Positions 37,357-46,772 of a stretch of DNA of 64,000 bases are shown here, piece by piece; position 1 is the first letter of the stretch, and each line of letters opens with the position of its first letter. The position numbers were made by a program, and so were the translations under genes. The notes under the pieces were generated by a model that made no database searches, had not been told where the DNA came from, and saw only the letters and a program-made list of their open reading frames with translations. The DNA is from Rhodoferax sp. AJA081-3. Lineage in GTDB: Bacteria > Pseudomonadota > Gammaproteobacteria > Burkholderiales > Burkholderiaceae_C. The stretch spans positions 4,898,001 to 4,962,000 of the forward strand of contig NZ_CP059068.1 in NCBI RefSeq assembly GCF_017798165.1, in the 5' to 3' direction.

Positions 37357-40300
37357 ATGACGTCCAATTTCTCATTTCTGCAAGCCGAGTGGCCCGCCTT
37401 GTTTGCCGAGGCGGTCAAGGCCGAACAATCCGCACTGGCAGACCCGCGCACTGCCTGCTTCTACGCCCGGCGCACACTAGAGTTGGCGGTGGCGTGGTTG
37501 TTCCAGGCCGAAGGTGGTCGCAGCGGCAAGCTGCAATTGCCCTATAAGCCCGACCTGTCGGCCTGTCTGTTTGAGCCCAGTTTCAAGGCCTTGGTTGGTC
37601 CCGGCCTGCACGCCAAGATGGATGTGATCCGCAAGCAGGGCAACAACGCCGTGCACAGCGCACGCCCCATCACTGCGCAAGACGCTATAGCAGTGCTGCG
37701 CGAGCTGTTTCAGGCGGGGTTTTGGCTGGCGCGCAACTATGGCCGCAACGTGGCGGTGCGGCCAGACCCGGCTTTGCAGTTCCGGGCAGATTGGTTGCCA
37801 CGCCCGGCGGCGGACCCCGCCACTCTGCAAGCAAGTACGCAGGCCACCCAGGCCGCGTTGCAAAAGCTGGCAGACGAACTGGCCACGCGCGATGCGGCAT
37901 TGGCCACCGCGCAGCAGAAGACGGCAGCACTGGATGCCGAACTGGCCCAGTTGCGTGCAGAAGTGGCCGCCGCCAAATCCATCAACATCACGACGCCCGA
38001 CACGCACGATTACAACGAAACCGAAACGCGCGATCTGTACATCGACCTGCTGCTAAAGGAAGCAGGCTGGAAGCTGGACCAGCCGCGTGACCGCGAGTTT
38101 GAAGTGCAGGGCATGCCGAACAACGAAGGCAAAGGCTTTGTGGACTACGTGCTGTGGGGCGACGATGGCAAGCCCCTGGCCGTGGTGGAGGCCAAGCGCA
38201 CCGGGCGCGATGCACGCGTGGGCCAGCAGCAGGCCAAGCTGTATGCCGATTGTCTGCAACAGCAGTTCGACCAACGGCCCTTGATCTACACCACCAATGG
38301 TTACGAGCATTGGTTTTGGGATGACGCCACGTATCCGCCACGGCCAGTGCAGGGCTTTCATAAGAAAGACGAACTGCAACTGCTGATACAGCGCCGCACC
38401 TCTACCAAGCCCTTGGCTGCAACCACGGTCAATGGCGAAATTGTGGAGCGGCACTACCAGTTGCGCGCCATTCGCCGCATTGGAGAAACATTCGAGAAAG
38501 ACCGCCAGCGCAAAGCCCTGGTGGTCATGGCCACCGGCGCAGGCAAGACGCGCACGGTGATTGCGTTGGTGGATTTGTTGCAACGCGCCAATTGGGCCAA
38601 GCGGGTGCTGTTTCTGGCCGACCGTGTGGCGCTGGTCAACCAGGCGGCCAATGCTTTCAAGCTGCATTTGCCCGATGCGGCGGCAGTGAACCTGGTAACC
38701 GAGAAGACTACCGAAGGCCGGGTCTACGTCAGCACCTACCCCACGATGATGGGGTTGATCAACGAGACGGACGAGGGGCAGCGCCGCTTTGGCGTGGGGC
38801 ACTTTGACTTGATCATCGTGGACGAGGCACACCGCTCCATCTACCAAAAATACAAAGCCATCTTTGCCTATTTTGATGCGTTGCTGGTGGGTTTGACGGC
38901 CACGCCCAAGGATGAGATTGACCGCAATACTTACGGTCTGTTTGGGCTGGAAGACGGCGTACCTACTGATGCTTATGGTCTGGAGGACGCCATTGCCGAG
39001 GGCTACCTGGTGCCACCGCGCGCCGTGTCGGTGCCGCTCAAGTTTCAGCGTGAAGGCATTCGTTACGCCGAACTGAGTGAAGCCGAGCGTGAGCAATGGG
39101 ATACGCTGGATTGGGAAGAAGAAGGCCACGCCCCGGATGAGGTGGGCGCCGAGGCCGTCAACAAATGGCTGTTCAATGCCGACACCGTGGACAAGGTGTT
39201 GGAGCTGCTGATGACGCGCGGCCATAAGGTTGCGGGCGGTGATCGGCTTGGCAAAACCATCGTCTTTGCCAAGAACAATGCGCACGCAGAGTTCATTGCC
39301 GAGCGCTTCAACGACAACTATCCGCACTACGCAGGGCAGTTTGCCCGCCTCGTCACCTACCAGACCGAGTATGCACAGAGCTTGATCGACGACTTTTCGG
39401 TCAAAGACAAGGCACCGCACATCGCCGTTTCGGTGGACATGCTGGACACCGGCATTGATGTGCCTGAGGTCGTGAACCTGGTGTTCTTCAAGATCGTGCG
39501 GTCCAAGGCCAAGTTCTGGCAGATGGTGGGGCGTGGCACCCGCTTGTGCAAAAACCTGTTTGGGCCGGAGCAGGACAAACAAGAGTTTTTGATTTTTGAT
39601 GTCTGCCAGAACCTGGAGTTTTTCAGCCAAAACCTGGAAGGCAGCAAGGGCGCCGTGGCGGAGCCGTTGAGCCAAAGGACGTTCAAGGCGCGGCTCGAAT
39701 TGCTGGGCCTGTTGGACGAGCTGCTGCGCGCGGACGGCCAGTCTGCGGGTGAAGCCGTGCCCGACTACGGTTTGACCGAAGCAAGCATCCGTGCGGACAC
39801 GGCCCATTTACTGCACGCGGTCGTGGCGGGCATGCGGCTGGATAACTTTGTCGTGCGTCCCCAGCGCCGTTGGGTCGAAACCTGGAGCCAAGCCAGCTCG
39901 TGGCACACCGTGTCGGGCGAACAGTTGTCAGACCTGGCGACCCATGTATCGGGTCTGCCCAGTGCGGTGCGGGATGACGATGAAGAAGCCAAGCGCTTTG
40001 ATTTGTTGATGTTGCGCACGCAGTTGGGCTGCTTGCGAAGCGATTTGGGCTATGCGCGCCTGCGCGAACAGGTGCGCAGCCTGGCCGACGGACTGAGCGA
40101 GTTGGGCAGCATCCCAGACGTGAAGAAGCATATGGTGCTGATCGAAGCCGTGGCTGGTGAGGAGTGGTGGGAGGATGTGACGGTGCCCATGCTGGAGCAA
40201 GCCCGGCGACATTTGCGCGGTTTGATCAAGTTGCTGGAGAAGATGCGGCGCAAGGTGATCTACACCGATTTGGAAGACCACATTGGCGAAACGACCGAAA

Positions 40301-40803
40301 TTGAACTGCCGCTGGGCGGTAGCGCCGGGGATTTCGAGCGCTTCAGACTCAAGGCACGCGTCTACCTGCGCGCCCATGAAAACCACATCACGCTGCACAA
40401 ACTACGTCGCAACCAGCCTCTGACAGCGGCCGACCTTGCGGAGCTGGGTCGTTTACTGGTGGAGAGTGGAACCGGCACTGCGGACGATGTGCAGCGTGCG
40501 GGTGAAGAAGCCCATGGCCTGGGCCTGTTTGTGCGTTCACTGGTGGGGCTGGACCGTGATGCCGCTACCCAGGCGCTGAACGGCTTTGTAAGCGGCAAAA
40601 CGCTGACGGCCAACCAATTGGAATTTGTGGGGCTGATCGTTACCCACCTGACACAGCGCGGTCTGATGGAGGCGGCGCTGCTCTACGAGCCTCCATTCAC
40701 GAATTTCGCGCCACACGGACCGGACGGGTTGTTCACGTCGGCCCAGGTGGACGAACTGTTTGGCGTGCTGGAGCAGGTCCGCGCCTCAGCGCTGGCAGCC
40801 TAA
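37357..40803 (+). CDS. hsdR: Type I restriction endonuclease/translocase subunit with N-terminal DUF4145
   Basis: I prefer the ATG at 37357 ([20 protein letters not shown]; 1148 residues) to the one at 37342, which lies inside a palindrome. Order of domains: DUF4145/HEPN-like (about 1-140, with RKQGNNAVH at 92-100), a coiled linker (about 160-215), a PD-(D/E)xK nuclease ([20 protein letters not shown]), then superfamily 2 helicase motifs [29 protein letters not shown], and [13 protein letters not shown], and a long C-terminal helical part. It translocates and cuts unmethylated DNA together with HsdM2S. It is separated from hsdS by 3.5 kb of cargo but in the same direction. Confidence 0.95.
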   Translation: MTSNFSFLQAEWPALFAEAVKAEQSALADPRTACFYARRTLELAVAWLFQAEGGRSGKLQLPYKPDLSACLFEPSFKALVGPGLHAKMDVIRKQGNNAVHSARPITAQDAIAVLRELFQAGFWLARNYGRNVAVRPDPALQFRADWLPRPAADPATLQASTQATQAALQKLADELATRDAALATAQQKTAALDAELAQLRAEVAAAKSINITTPDTHDYNETETRDLYIDLLLKEAGWKLDQPRDREFEVQGMPNNEGKGFVDYVLWGDDGKPLAVVEAKRTGRDARVGQQQAKLYADCLQQQFDQRPLIYTTNGYEHWFWDDATYPPRPVQGFHKKDELQLLIQRRTSTKPLAATTVNGEIVERHYQLRAIRRIGETFEKDRQRKALVVMATGAGKTRTVIALVDLLQRANWAKRVLFLADRVALVNQAANAFKLHLPDAAAVNLVTEKTTEGRVYVSTYPTMMGLINETDEGQRRFGVGHFDLIIVDEAHRSIYQKYKAIFAYFDALLVGLTATPKDEIDRNTYGLFGLEDGVPTDAYGLEDAIAEGYLVPPRAVSVPLKFQREGIRYAELSEAEREQWDTLDWEEEGHAPDEVGAEAVNKWLFNADTVDKVLELLMTRGHKVAGGDRLGKTIVFAKNNAHAEFIAERFNDNYPHYAGQFARLVTYQTEYAQSLIDDFSVKDKAPHIAVSVDMLDTGIDVPEVVNLVFFKIVRSKAKFWQMVGRGTRLCKNLFGPEQDKQEFLIFDVCQNLEFFSQNLEGSKGAVAEPLSQRTFKARLELLGLLDELLRADGQSAGEAVPDYGLTEASIRADTAHLLHAVVAGMRLDNFVVRPQRRWVETWSQASSWHTVSGEQLSDLATHVSGLPSAVRDDDEEAKRFDLLMLRTQLGCLRSDLGYARLREQVRSLADGLSELGSIPDVKKHMVLIEAVAGEEWWEDVTVPMLEQARRHLRGLIKLLEKMRRKVIYTDLEDHIGETTEIELPLGGSAGDFERFRLKARVYLRAHENHITLHKLRRNQPLTAADLAELGRLLVESGTGTADDVQRAGEEAHGLGLFVRSLVGLDRDAATQALNGFVSGKTLTANQLEFVGLIVTHLTQRGLMEAALLYEPPFTNFAPHGPDGLFTSAQVDELFGVLEQVRASALAA

Positions 40804-40806
40804 TGG

Positions 40807-40866
40807 TCATTTAGGCCTATAGCCCCCGTAGAGTATGACTGAGGCGCTACAAAAAATGTAGCGCTC
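40807..40866. repeat. Family A dispersed hairpin, copy A7
   Basis: TTAGGCCTATAGCCCCCGTA box followed by an 8-bp stem GCGCTACA (40844-40851) and TGTAGCGC (40857-40864). It separates the convergent hsdR and MDR genes and marks the right edge of the restriction island. Confidence 0.87.
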
Positions 40867-40894
40867 TTTGCGTACTCCACGTGCAAACAAAAAC

Positions 40895-41935
40895 TCAGTC
40901 CTTCGCCACTTCCAGCACCAGCTTGCCAAAGTTCTCACCATTAAACAGCTTGAGCAGCGTGTCGGGGAAGGTCTGAAGACCCACCACAACATCTTCCTTG
41001 CTTTTCATTTTGCCTTCGCGGATGTAGCCCGCCATCTCGGCCACGGCCAGGTGGTAACGATCAGCGTAGTCGAACACCACGATGCCTTCCATGCGGGCGC
41101 GGTTCACCAGCAGGCTCAGGTAGTTCTTGGGGCCCTGCACGGCGGTGGTGTTGTTGTATTGGCTGATGGCGCCGCAGATGATGATGCGTGCGCCGCGGGT
41201 GATCTTGGCCAGCACATCGTCCAGAATCTCGCCGCCCACGTTGTCGAAGTAGATGTCCACGCCCTTGGGGCAGTGTTCCTTCAGGCCCGCGCGCACGGCG
41301 CCGGGGCCAGCCTTGTAGTCGATGCAGGCATCAAAGCCCAGCTCCTTCACCACCCAGTCGCACTTGGCGGCGCCACCGGCAATGCCGACCACGCGGCAAC
41401 CCTTGAGCTTGGCGATCTGGCCCACGGTCTGGCCAACGGCACCTGCCGCGCCAGAGACGACCACGGTCTCACCCGCCTTGGGCATGCCCACATCCATCAG
41501 GCCGAAGTAGCCTGTCATGCCGGGCATGCCCAGCACGTTGAGCCACTGGGTCACAGTACCGGCGCGTTGGTCGATCTTGAAGATGCCGTTGCGCTTGAAT
41601 TCATCGGCGGTGAGCGTCACATATTCCTGCACACCCAGGGTGGCGCTGACCAAATCGCCCACGGCGAACTTGTCGCTTTTGGACGCAATCACTTTGCCCA
41701 CGCCACCGGCGCGCATGACTTCACCAATGCCCACGGGAGGGATGTAGCTCTTGCCTTCGTTCATCCAGCCGCGCATGGCCGGGTCCAGCGACAGGGCCAG
41801 GGTTTTGATAACGATGCCGCCGTCGGCTGGCTCGGTTACCGCCTCGGTGGTGTGGCTCCAGTCGGTCGCCTTGGGCATGCCCACGGGGCGGGCGGCCAGG
41901 CGGATTTGGTGGTTGGTGAGGTTGGCGAGTGACAT
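40895..41935 (-). CDS. NADP-dependent medium-chain oxidoreductase (zinc-free MDR family)
   Basis: From the ATG at 41933-41935, 346 residues: MSLANLTNHQIRLAARPVGM, then LSLDPAMRGWMNEGKSYIPPV, the nucleotide-binding AAGAVGQTVGQIAKLKGCRV and DIYFDNVGGEILDDVLAKI. These features match the leukotriene B4 12-hydroxydehydrogenase/NADP-dependent oxidoreductase subfamily (E. coli CurA-like), which reduces alpha,beta-unsaturated ketones and aldehydes. No zinc-binding cysteines of alcohol dehydrogenases occur. The divergent neighbour starts 166 bp away. It may be part of a small lipid- or enone-handling group with the saccharopine-dehydrogenase-like and SDR genes. Confidence 0.9.
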   Translation of the reverse strand: MSLANLTNHQIRLAARPVGMPKATDWSHTTEAVTEPADGGIVIKTLALSLDPAMRGWMNEGKSYIPPVGIGEVMRAGGVGKVIASKSDKFAVGDLVSATLGVQEYVTLTADEFKRNGIFKIDQRAGTVTQWLNVLGMPGMTGYFGLMDVGMPKAGETVVVSGAAGAVGQTVGQIAKLKGCRVVGIAGGAAKCDWVVKELGFDACIDYKAGPGAVRAGLKEHCPKGVDIYFDNVGGEILDDVLAKITRGARIIICGAISQYNNTTAVQGPKNYLSLLVNRARMEGIVVFDYADRYHLAVAEMAGYIREGKMKSKEDVVVGLQTFPDTLLKLFNGENFGKLVLEVAKD

Positions 41936-42101
41936 GCTTTGATCTCCGCAGAAGGGGGCAAAAACAGGGGGCGACCGGCAAGCGGATCGCGTAGGAGGCG
42001 GATGGTAGCCCGGCTTGTGCGCCAAACGCGTTGCCTAGGCGACAGCTGCTGCGCGCCACCGGGGTTTGATTGGGTCTATGCTTCGCCCAAAGGACGGTGC
42101 C

Positions 42102-43343
42102 ATGGCAACAAACAAATCTTCCCCTAAAAAATACGACGTGGTGCTGTATGGCGCCAGCGGGTTTGTGGGCCGCCAAACGGTGGACTACTTTGCGCAGAGC
42201 GCCGATGTCCAATCCTCCGGCCTGACTTGGGCGCTGGCCGGCCGGTCAAAAGACAAGCTGGAGGCCGTGCGCCAGGCCAGCGGCGCACAGCAGGCCGGCA
42301 TTGTGGTGGCCGAGGCACACGATGCCGCCGCCATGGATACGCTGGCACGCAATGCCAGGGTGGTGCTCAGCACCGCAGGGCCTTTTGCGCTGTATGGCAG
42401 CGAGCTGGTGGCGGCCTGTGTGCGCCATGGTACCCACTACGTGGACATCACCGGTGAGACACCCTGGGTCAAGGACATGATTGACCAGCACCACGAGGCC
42501 GCCCAGCGCAAGGGTGCACGCATCATCCCGTTTTGCGGCTTTGACTCCATACCGTCCGACATCAGCGTGCACCTGGCCAACGCGGCCATGCTGGAGCGCC
42601 ATGGCGAGCCCTGTGTGGAGACCAAGGTGGCCTTCAGCATCCGCGGGGGCTTCAACGGCGGCACGCTGGCCTCGCTGTTCAATATGCTGGCATCGGGCCA
42701 GTCGGCTGCCATGGCCGATCCGTTCTTGCTGAACCCCAGCGGCACCCGCCCCGCCAATGCCACCGCGTCGGCCCATGCCGACCCCATTGGCCCGCGCCGC
42801 GATAGCGATTTCGGCGCATGGCTGGCGCCTTTCATGATGTCCACGATCAACACCCGGGTCGTGCGCCGTAGCGCCGCACTCTTGGGCTATGCGCCGGGTT
42901 ATGCCTACCAAGAATATTTGCGCCTGGGCAAGGGGCCGGTGGCGGCCTGGGCTGCGACCAGCCTGAGTGTGGGCTCCTACACATCGCAGGCCGCACTGCG
43001 CCTGCCGCCCATTCGCAAGCTGGCGCAAAAGTTTGCACCCCCACCGGGTGCCGGCCCGTCCGAGGCCAGCATGGACGGCGGCTCGTTCCGCGCCCTTTGG
43101 GTGGGCCACAGCGCCAGTGGCAAAACCGTGCGCGGCCGGATTGCCGACCAGGGCGACCCCGGCAACCGGGCCACCACCAAGATGCTGTGTGAATCGGCAC
43201 TGGCACTGGCCTTGCAACTGGACGAACTGCCCGGCGGGCGCAAACACGGTGGCCTGCTGACGCCGGCCAGTGGTCTGGGCGATGTGCTGGTGCAGCGCCT
43301 GCGCGCGGCGGGCATGACACTGCAGGTCGACCCGGCCAAATAA
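42102..43343 (+). CDS. Saccharopine dehydrogenase-like / trans-acting enoyl reductase family protein
   Basis: From the ATG at 42102, preceded by AAAGGAC, 413 residues. A Rossmann start YDVVLYGASGFVGRQTVDYF is followed by LAGRSKDKLEAVRQ and VVLSTAGPFALYGSELVAAC. Further on come HYVDITGETPWVKDMIDQHH and FCGFDSIPSDISVHLANAAM. This matches the saccharopine dehydrogenase NADP-binding family, including mycobacterial trans-acting enoyl reductases, not lysine-pathway enzymes. It is followed after 31 bp by an SDR, suggesting an operon. Substrate is unknown; fatty or polyketide-type enoyl groups are a guess from family relatives. Confidence 0.87.
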   Translation: MATNKSSPKKYDVVLYGASGFVGRQTVDYFAQSADVQSSGLTWALAGRSKDKLEAVRQASGAQQAGIVVAEAHDAAAMDTLARNARVVLSTAGPFALYGSELVAACVRHGTHYVDITGETPWVKDMIDQHHEAAQRKGARIIPFCGFDSIPSDISVHLANAAMLERHGEPCVETKVAFSIRGGFNGGTLASLFNMLASGQSAAMADPFLLNPSGTRPANATASAHADPIGPRRDSDFGAWLAPFMMSTINTRVVRRSAALLGYAPGYAYQEYLRLGKGPVAAWAATSLSVGSYTSQAALRLPPIRKLAQKFAPPPGAGPSEASMDGGSFRALWVGHSASGKTVRGRIADQGDPGNRATTKMLCESALALALQLDELPGGRKHGGLLTPASGLGDVLVQRLRAAGMTLQVDPAK

Positions 43344-43374
43344 CGATCTTTGCTCCCAAACCCAAGGACACACC

Positions 43375-44190
43375 ATGCCCAAGAAAAACACTTCTACTTC
43401 GTCACGGCCCACCGCGCTGGTCACCGGCGCATCGTCTGGTATCGGCGAGGCCCTGGCCGGCTGTTTTGCGGCTGCCAAACACGACGTCATTCTGGTGGCC
43501 CGCAGCGAGGGCAAACTGAAGACCCTGGCGGAAAGGCTGGCCAGCAAATATGGCGTGGCGGTGAGCGTGCAGCCCGCCGATCTGTCCAAGCCCGGTGCGG
43601 CCGCACAGCTGTTGACCTCACTGTCGCGCAAACACAGCAGTGTGGACGTGCTGGTCAATTGTGCGGGCGTGTTGGAGCAGGGTGCATTCACCGCTATCGA
43701 CGCTGCCGCCCACCAGGCCATCATCGACCTGAATATCTCCGGCCTGACCGCCATGCTCAGCGCCTTTGTGCCCGGCATGGTGGAGCGGGGCAGGGGGCGG
43801 GTGCTCAACGTGGCATCGGTTGCAGCCTTCCAGCCCGTGCCCACGCTGGCCAGTTATGCGGCCAGCAAGGCCTATGTGTTGTCGTTGTCCGAATCCCTGG
43901 CCGAAGAGCTGCGCGACACCGGTGTCACCGTCACCACGCTGTGCCCCGGTATCACGGCGACCAATATGCTGACGCAAGCAGCGGGTGCCAATGACAAGCT
44001 GGGCCAGTTGCCGTCATTCCTGATTGGTGATGTGCAGGAGGTGGCCGACCTGGCCTTTGCCGCAACCATGAACGGTGACGCGATCTGTGTGCCTGGGGCT
44101 ATCAACCAGGTGGCCATGATTGCCTCGCGCAGCACGCCCAAGTGGCTGGTGCGCCGCATCGGCGGGCTGATTGGACGCAAGGCGTTGTAG
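43375..44190 (+). CDS. Short-chain dehydrogenase/reductase
   Basis: A 271-residue classical SDR: cofactor motif TALVTGASSGIGEALAGCFA, NAG motif VLVNCAGVLEQG, catalytic Ser in LNVASVAAFQPVPTLASYAASKAY (parts: SVAAFQ..ASYAASKAY, with YxxxK), and the downstream PGITATNM. The Arg at VARSEGKLKTLAERLA after the second strand suggests NADPH preference. It follows the saccharopine-dehydrogenase-like gene by 31 bp and is followed by a 2OG dioxygenase 27 bp later. An alternative frame over the same region is a shadow. Substrate cannot be inferred. Confidence 0.92.
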   Translation: MPKKNTSTSSRPTALVTGASSGIGEALAGCFAAAKHDVILVARSEGKLKTLAERLASKYGVAVSVQPADLSKPGAAAQLLTSLSRKHSSVDVLVNCAGVLEQGAFTAIDAAAHQAIIDLNISGLTAMLSAFVPGMVERGRGRVLNVASVAAFQPVPTLASYAASKAYVLSLSESLAEELRDTGVTVTTLCPGITATNMLTQAAGANDKLGQLPSFLIGDVQEVADLAFAATMNGDAICVPGAINQVAMIASRSTPKWLVRRIGGLIGRKAL

Positions 44191-44217
44191 GGGGGCGAGC
44201 TTGTTAAGCTATGGGGC

Positions 44218-44985
44218 ATGACGACCAGTAGCTTTTCGCCACCCTGCGTGGCACCCGACGACGTGATTCCAGCCCTGCGCCAGCAGGGTTATGCCGTATT
44301 GGATGCGCAGAGCGTCGCCGCGCTCGCCGGGCTCTCACTGACCGACCTCAATGCCTTGTTGCCCAGTTGGGAAGATCTGCCACCCGACCAGTACCTGAAA
44401 GACGGAGGCCGCTACCGCCGCCGCCGCCATGCCAGTTACCAGGTGGACGGCGAGGTGGTCCAGGCAGTGCCCCACCGCGCCCACTGGCAACCGCTGGATT
44501 ACAACGCCCTGCACGGGGGCATGCAGCGCTGGTTTGATCCAGTGGCTGCAGACACGGCGGCGCATGTGGCGTGGAATACTTTGTTACACACTTTAGCCAC
44601 CATTGCTTCACAGCTCAGAGGTTCACAAACCTGGTTTGTGGAGGCGCACCAGTTCCGTATCGACACCACCGACGGCATTGGCCGCCCCACACCCGAAGGT
44701 GCACACCGCGATGGTGTGGATGTGGTGGCTGTGTTTCTGGTGGGGCGCCAGGGCGTGAAGGGGGGCGAGACCCGCGTGTTTGAAGCCGACGGTCCCAACG
44801 GCCAGCGCTTCACACTGACCGAGCCCTGGTCTCTGCTGTTGCTGGACGATGCACGCGTGATCCATGAATCCACACCCATTCAGCCGTTGGACGCTGCCGG
44901 CCATCGCGATACCCTGGTCATAACCTTGCGCGCCCACGGATTCCAAGACGATAGGCCACCTAAAATAGGGGCAGAGCCGGACTAA
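44218..44985 (+). CDS. 2-oxoglutarate/Fe(II)-dependent dioxygenase family protein
   Basis: A 255-residue protein matching the 2OG-Fe_Oxy_2 family, which includes free-amino-acid hydroxylases such as L-isoleucine dioxygenase. Visible features are YRRRRHASYQVDGEVVQAVPH, FVEAHQFRIDTTDGIGRPTP, then the iron-binding HxD in GAHRDGVDVVAVFLVGR, a distal His in LLDDARVIHESTPIQPL and a 2OG-contacting Arg in DTLVITLRAHGF. It would hydroxylate a small substrate using O2 and 2-oxoglutarate in the cytoplasm. It lies 27 bp after the SDR and 20 bp before the diguanylate cyclase, all on the plus strand. Confidence 0.85.
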   Translation: MTTSSFSPPCVAPDDVIPALRQQGYAVLDAQSVAALAGLSLTDLNALLPSWEDLPPDQYLKDGGRYRRRRHASYQVDGEVVQAVPHRAHWQPLDYNALHGGMQRWFDPVAADTAAHVAWNTLLHTLATIASQLRGSQTWFVEAHQFRIDTTDGIGRPTPEGAHRDGVDVVAVFLVGRQGVKGGETRVFEADGPNGQRFTLTEPWSLLLLDDARVIHESTPIQPLDAAGHRDTLVITLRAHGFQDDRPPKIGAEPD

Positions 44986-45005
44986 CCGGTCAAACGAGGA
45001 AACCT

Positions 45006-46607
45006 ATGTCGTGTTCGCCCGCCGAGCTGAAGAAGAAGAGCGACGAATTCTTATCCAAATGGCAAGCCTGCAAGGACCACCCGGGCATTGACGGCTTTGT
45101 CGAGTTTGCCGTGGCCGTGTCCAGCTTTACCGAGTTTCTGGACGCCAAAGGCTTGCCGGGCCTGCACCAGACGGCGCGTGCGTTGGAGCAGCAGGTGCTG
45201 TCGCAGTTTGACCGTTGGAACAGCGACCCCATACCCGAGGCCCCCCTGGGTGACCTGGATGGCCAGATCACCGAATTCAGTGGGCGCATCGTGGCCTTTC
45301 TGCAGGACAAAGGTGACGCCAACCCCGAGCGCCGTTTGCACCAGGACAGCGAGGTCGTCACCGACCTGCTACCGGTCAAAAAAATCTGGCTGGTCACCGC
45401 AGTGCCCGACGCCTGGAAAGAGGTGGTGACCCAGGCCGGTTACTTCAACATCCAGGTCGAAGTCTGCGGCCCGGTCTACGACCAGAAGGCCACGCAGGAC
45501 CCGACGATTGTGCTGGTCGATGCCAATGGCCTGCAGCCCACTTCGTTCATCGTGCGGGTCCAGGCCCTGCGCGGCCGCTTCTCAGCCAGCAACATCATTG
45601 GCCTTAACCTGCCATCGGATTTTGAAGGGCTCAAACTCGCGTTGCGTGTGGGCTGTGACTTCTGCTTCCCCGTGGGCACGGCGCAGTCAGCCGTCATGGC
45701 CCGCATCGTCAAACTGTGTGGCAGCGAGGAAGAGCCGCCGTACAAGGTGCTGGTAGTGGAAGACTCCAAAACCGCCAGTACGCTGATCCAGCGCACACTC
45801 AAAGAGTCGGGTGTGGAATCCATGGCCATTTCCAAACCCCAGGAAGTGTTGACCGCGCTGGCTAAGTTCCAGCCCGATCTGGTGCTGATGGACATGTACA
45901 TGCCGGGCTGCACCGGGGTCGAGGTGACCCGTGTCATCCGCCAGCACGAAGAGTTTTTGTCCACCCCGGTGGTGTATTTGTCGGCCGACACCAGCATTGC
46001 CCTGCAGGTGGATGCGCTGCGCTTGGGTGGTGACCACTTTTTGACCAAGCCGTTCAACCCCGTGGTGTTGAATGCCGTGGTCAAGAGCAAGATCGACCGC
46101 TACCGCATCCTGCGCCGTTCCATGTACCTGGACAGCCTGACCGGCCTGCTCAACCACACCAGCTCCAAGCAGCGGGTGGATGCAGCCGTCAAGACCGCAA
46201 TGGCCGACGGCCTGCCGCTGTGTGTGGCCATGCTGGACATAGACCACTTCAAGAAAGTCAACGACACCTACGGCCACCCCATGGGCGACCAGGTGATACG
46301 CAGTGTGGCCTGGCTGCTCAAGCAGCGCTTGCGCAAGACCGATGCGGTCGGTCGTTACGGTGGTGAAGAGTTCATTGTGATACTGCCGCAGGCCGATGCA
46401 CAGCGGGCCAACCAGTTGCTGGACCGTATCCGGGTCGATTTTTCACAGTTCCACCACCCGGTGAACGCCACATCCTTTGCCTGCACCTTTTCGTGTGGCA
46501 TTGCGCAGCTGGCACCCGGCATCAGCGGACAGGCCCTGGTCAAACTGGCCGACGAGGCCTTGTACAAGGCCAAGAAACAGGGGCGCAACCGGATCATTGG
46601 GGGCTAA
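45006..46607 (+). CDS. Diguanylate cyclase with two receiver domains
   Basis: A 533-residue signalling protein. Residues 1-115 are helical with no clear family (some resemblance to an HPt bundle but no phospho-His motif). A degenerate receiver domain follows (about 125-240). Next is a second receiver with the phosphoacceptor Asp in LVLMDMYMPG, acidic pair VVEDS and Lys in FLTKPF (about 247-365). The C-terminal GGDEF domain has DSLTGLLNH, DIDHFKKVNDTYGHPMGDQV and active site RYGGEEF, with the RxxD inhibitory site (RKTD) five residues before it. Catalysis and product inhibition therefore look intact. It makes cyclic di-GMP in response to an unknown kinase. Confidence 0.93.
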   Translation: MSCSPAELKKKSDEFLSKWQACKDHPGIDGFVEFAVAVSSFTEFLDAKGLPGLHQTARALEQQVLSQFDRWNSDPIPEAPLGDLDGQITEFSGRIVAFLQDKGDANPERRLHQDSEVVTDLLPVKKIWLVTAVPDAWKEVVTQAGYFNIQVEVCGPVYDQKATQDPTIVLVDANGLQPTSFIVRVQALRGRFSASNIIGLNLPSDFEGLKLALRVGCDFCFPVGTAQSAVMARIVKLCGSEEEPPYKVLVVEDSKTASTLIQRTLKESGVESMAISKPQEVLTALAKFQPDLVLMDMYMPGCTGVEVTRVIRQHEEFLSTPVVYLSADTSIALQVDALRLGGDHFLTKPFNPVVLNAVVKSKIDRYRILRRSMYLDSLTGLLNHTSSKQRVDAAVKTAMADGLPLCVAMLDIDHFKKVNDTYGHPMGDQVIRSVAWLLKQRLRKTDAVGRYGGEEFIVILPQADAQRANQLLDRIRVDFSQFHHPVNATSFACTFSCGIAQLAPGISGQALVKLADEALYKAKKQGRNRIIGG

Positions 46608-46663
46608 ATCAGCCTCTAGCCCCCGTCAATACTGAATACTACGCTATCAATAGAATAGCGATT
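46606..46663. repeat. Family A dispersed hairpin, copy A8
   Basis: AGCCTCTAGCCCCCGTCAAT box then the stem CGCTAT (46642-46647) and ATAGCG (46655-46660). It directly follows the diguanylate cyclase stop. Confidence 0.87.
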
Positions 46664-46680
46664 GCCTGTGTTTCACCGTA

Positions 46681-46766
46681 GGGTCGCCCCAAGGTGTGGA
46701 CTTGGGGTTTTGCCAAACAGCCCCCATGGGGGTCAGCGACCCGCAACGCGGCGGAGCGTGGGGGCT
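46681..46766. repeat. Alternative stem-loops between convergent dgc and thiolase
   Basis: Two overlapping inverted repeats are possible: GGGTCGC (46681-46687) with GCGACCC (46736-46742), and AGCCCCCA (46719-46726) with TGGGGGCT (46759-46766). They cannot form at the same time. The element lies just past the thiolase stop and may be its terminator. Confidence 0.6.
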
Positions 46767-46772
46767 ACAACC

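Noticed and set aside
46681..46766. Possible riboswitch before the thiolase or diguanylate cyclase
   Set aside because: The structure lies at the 3' ends of both convergent genes, not in a leader, so a terminator or repeat is more likely.
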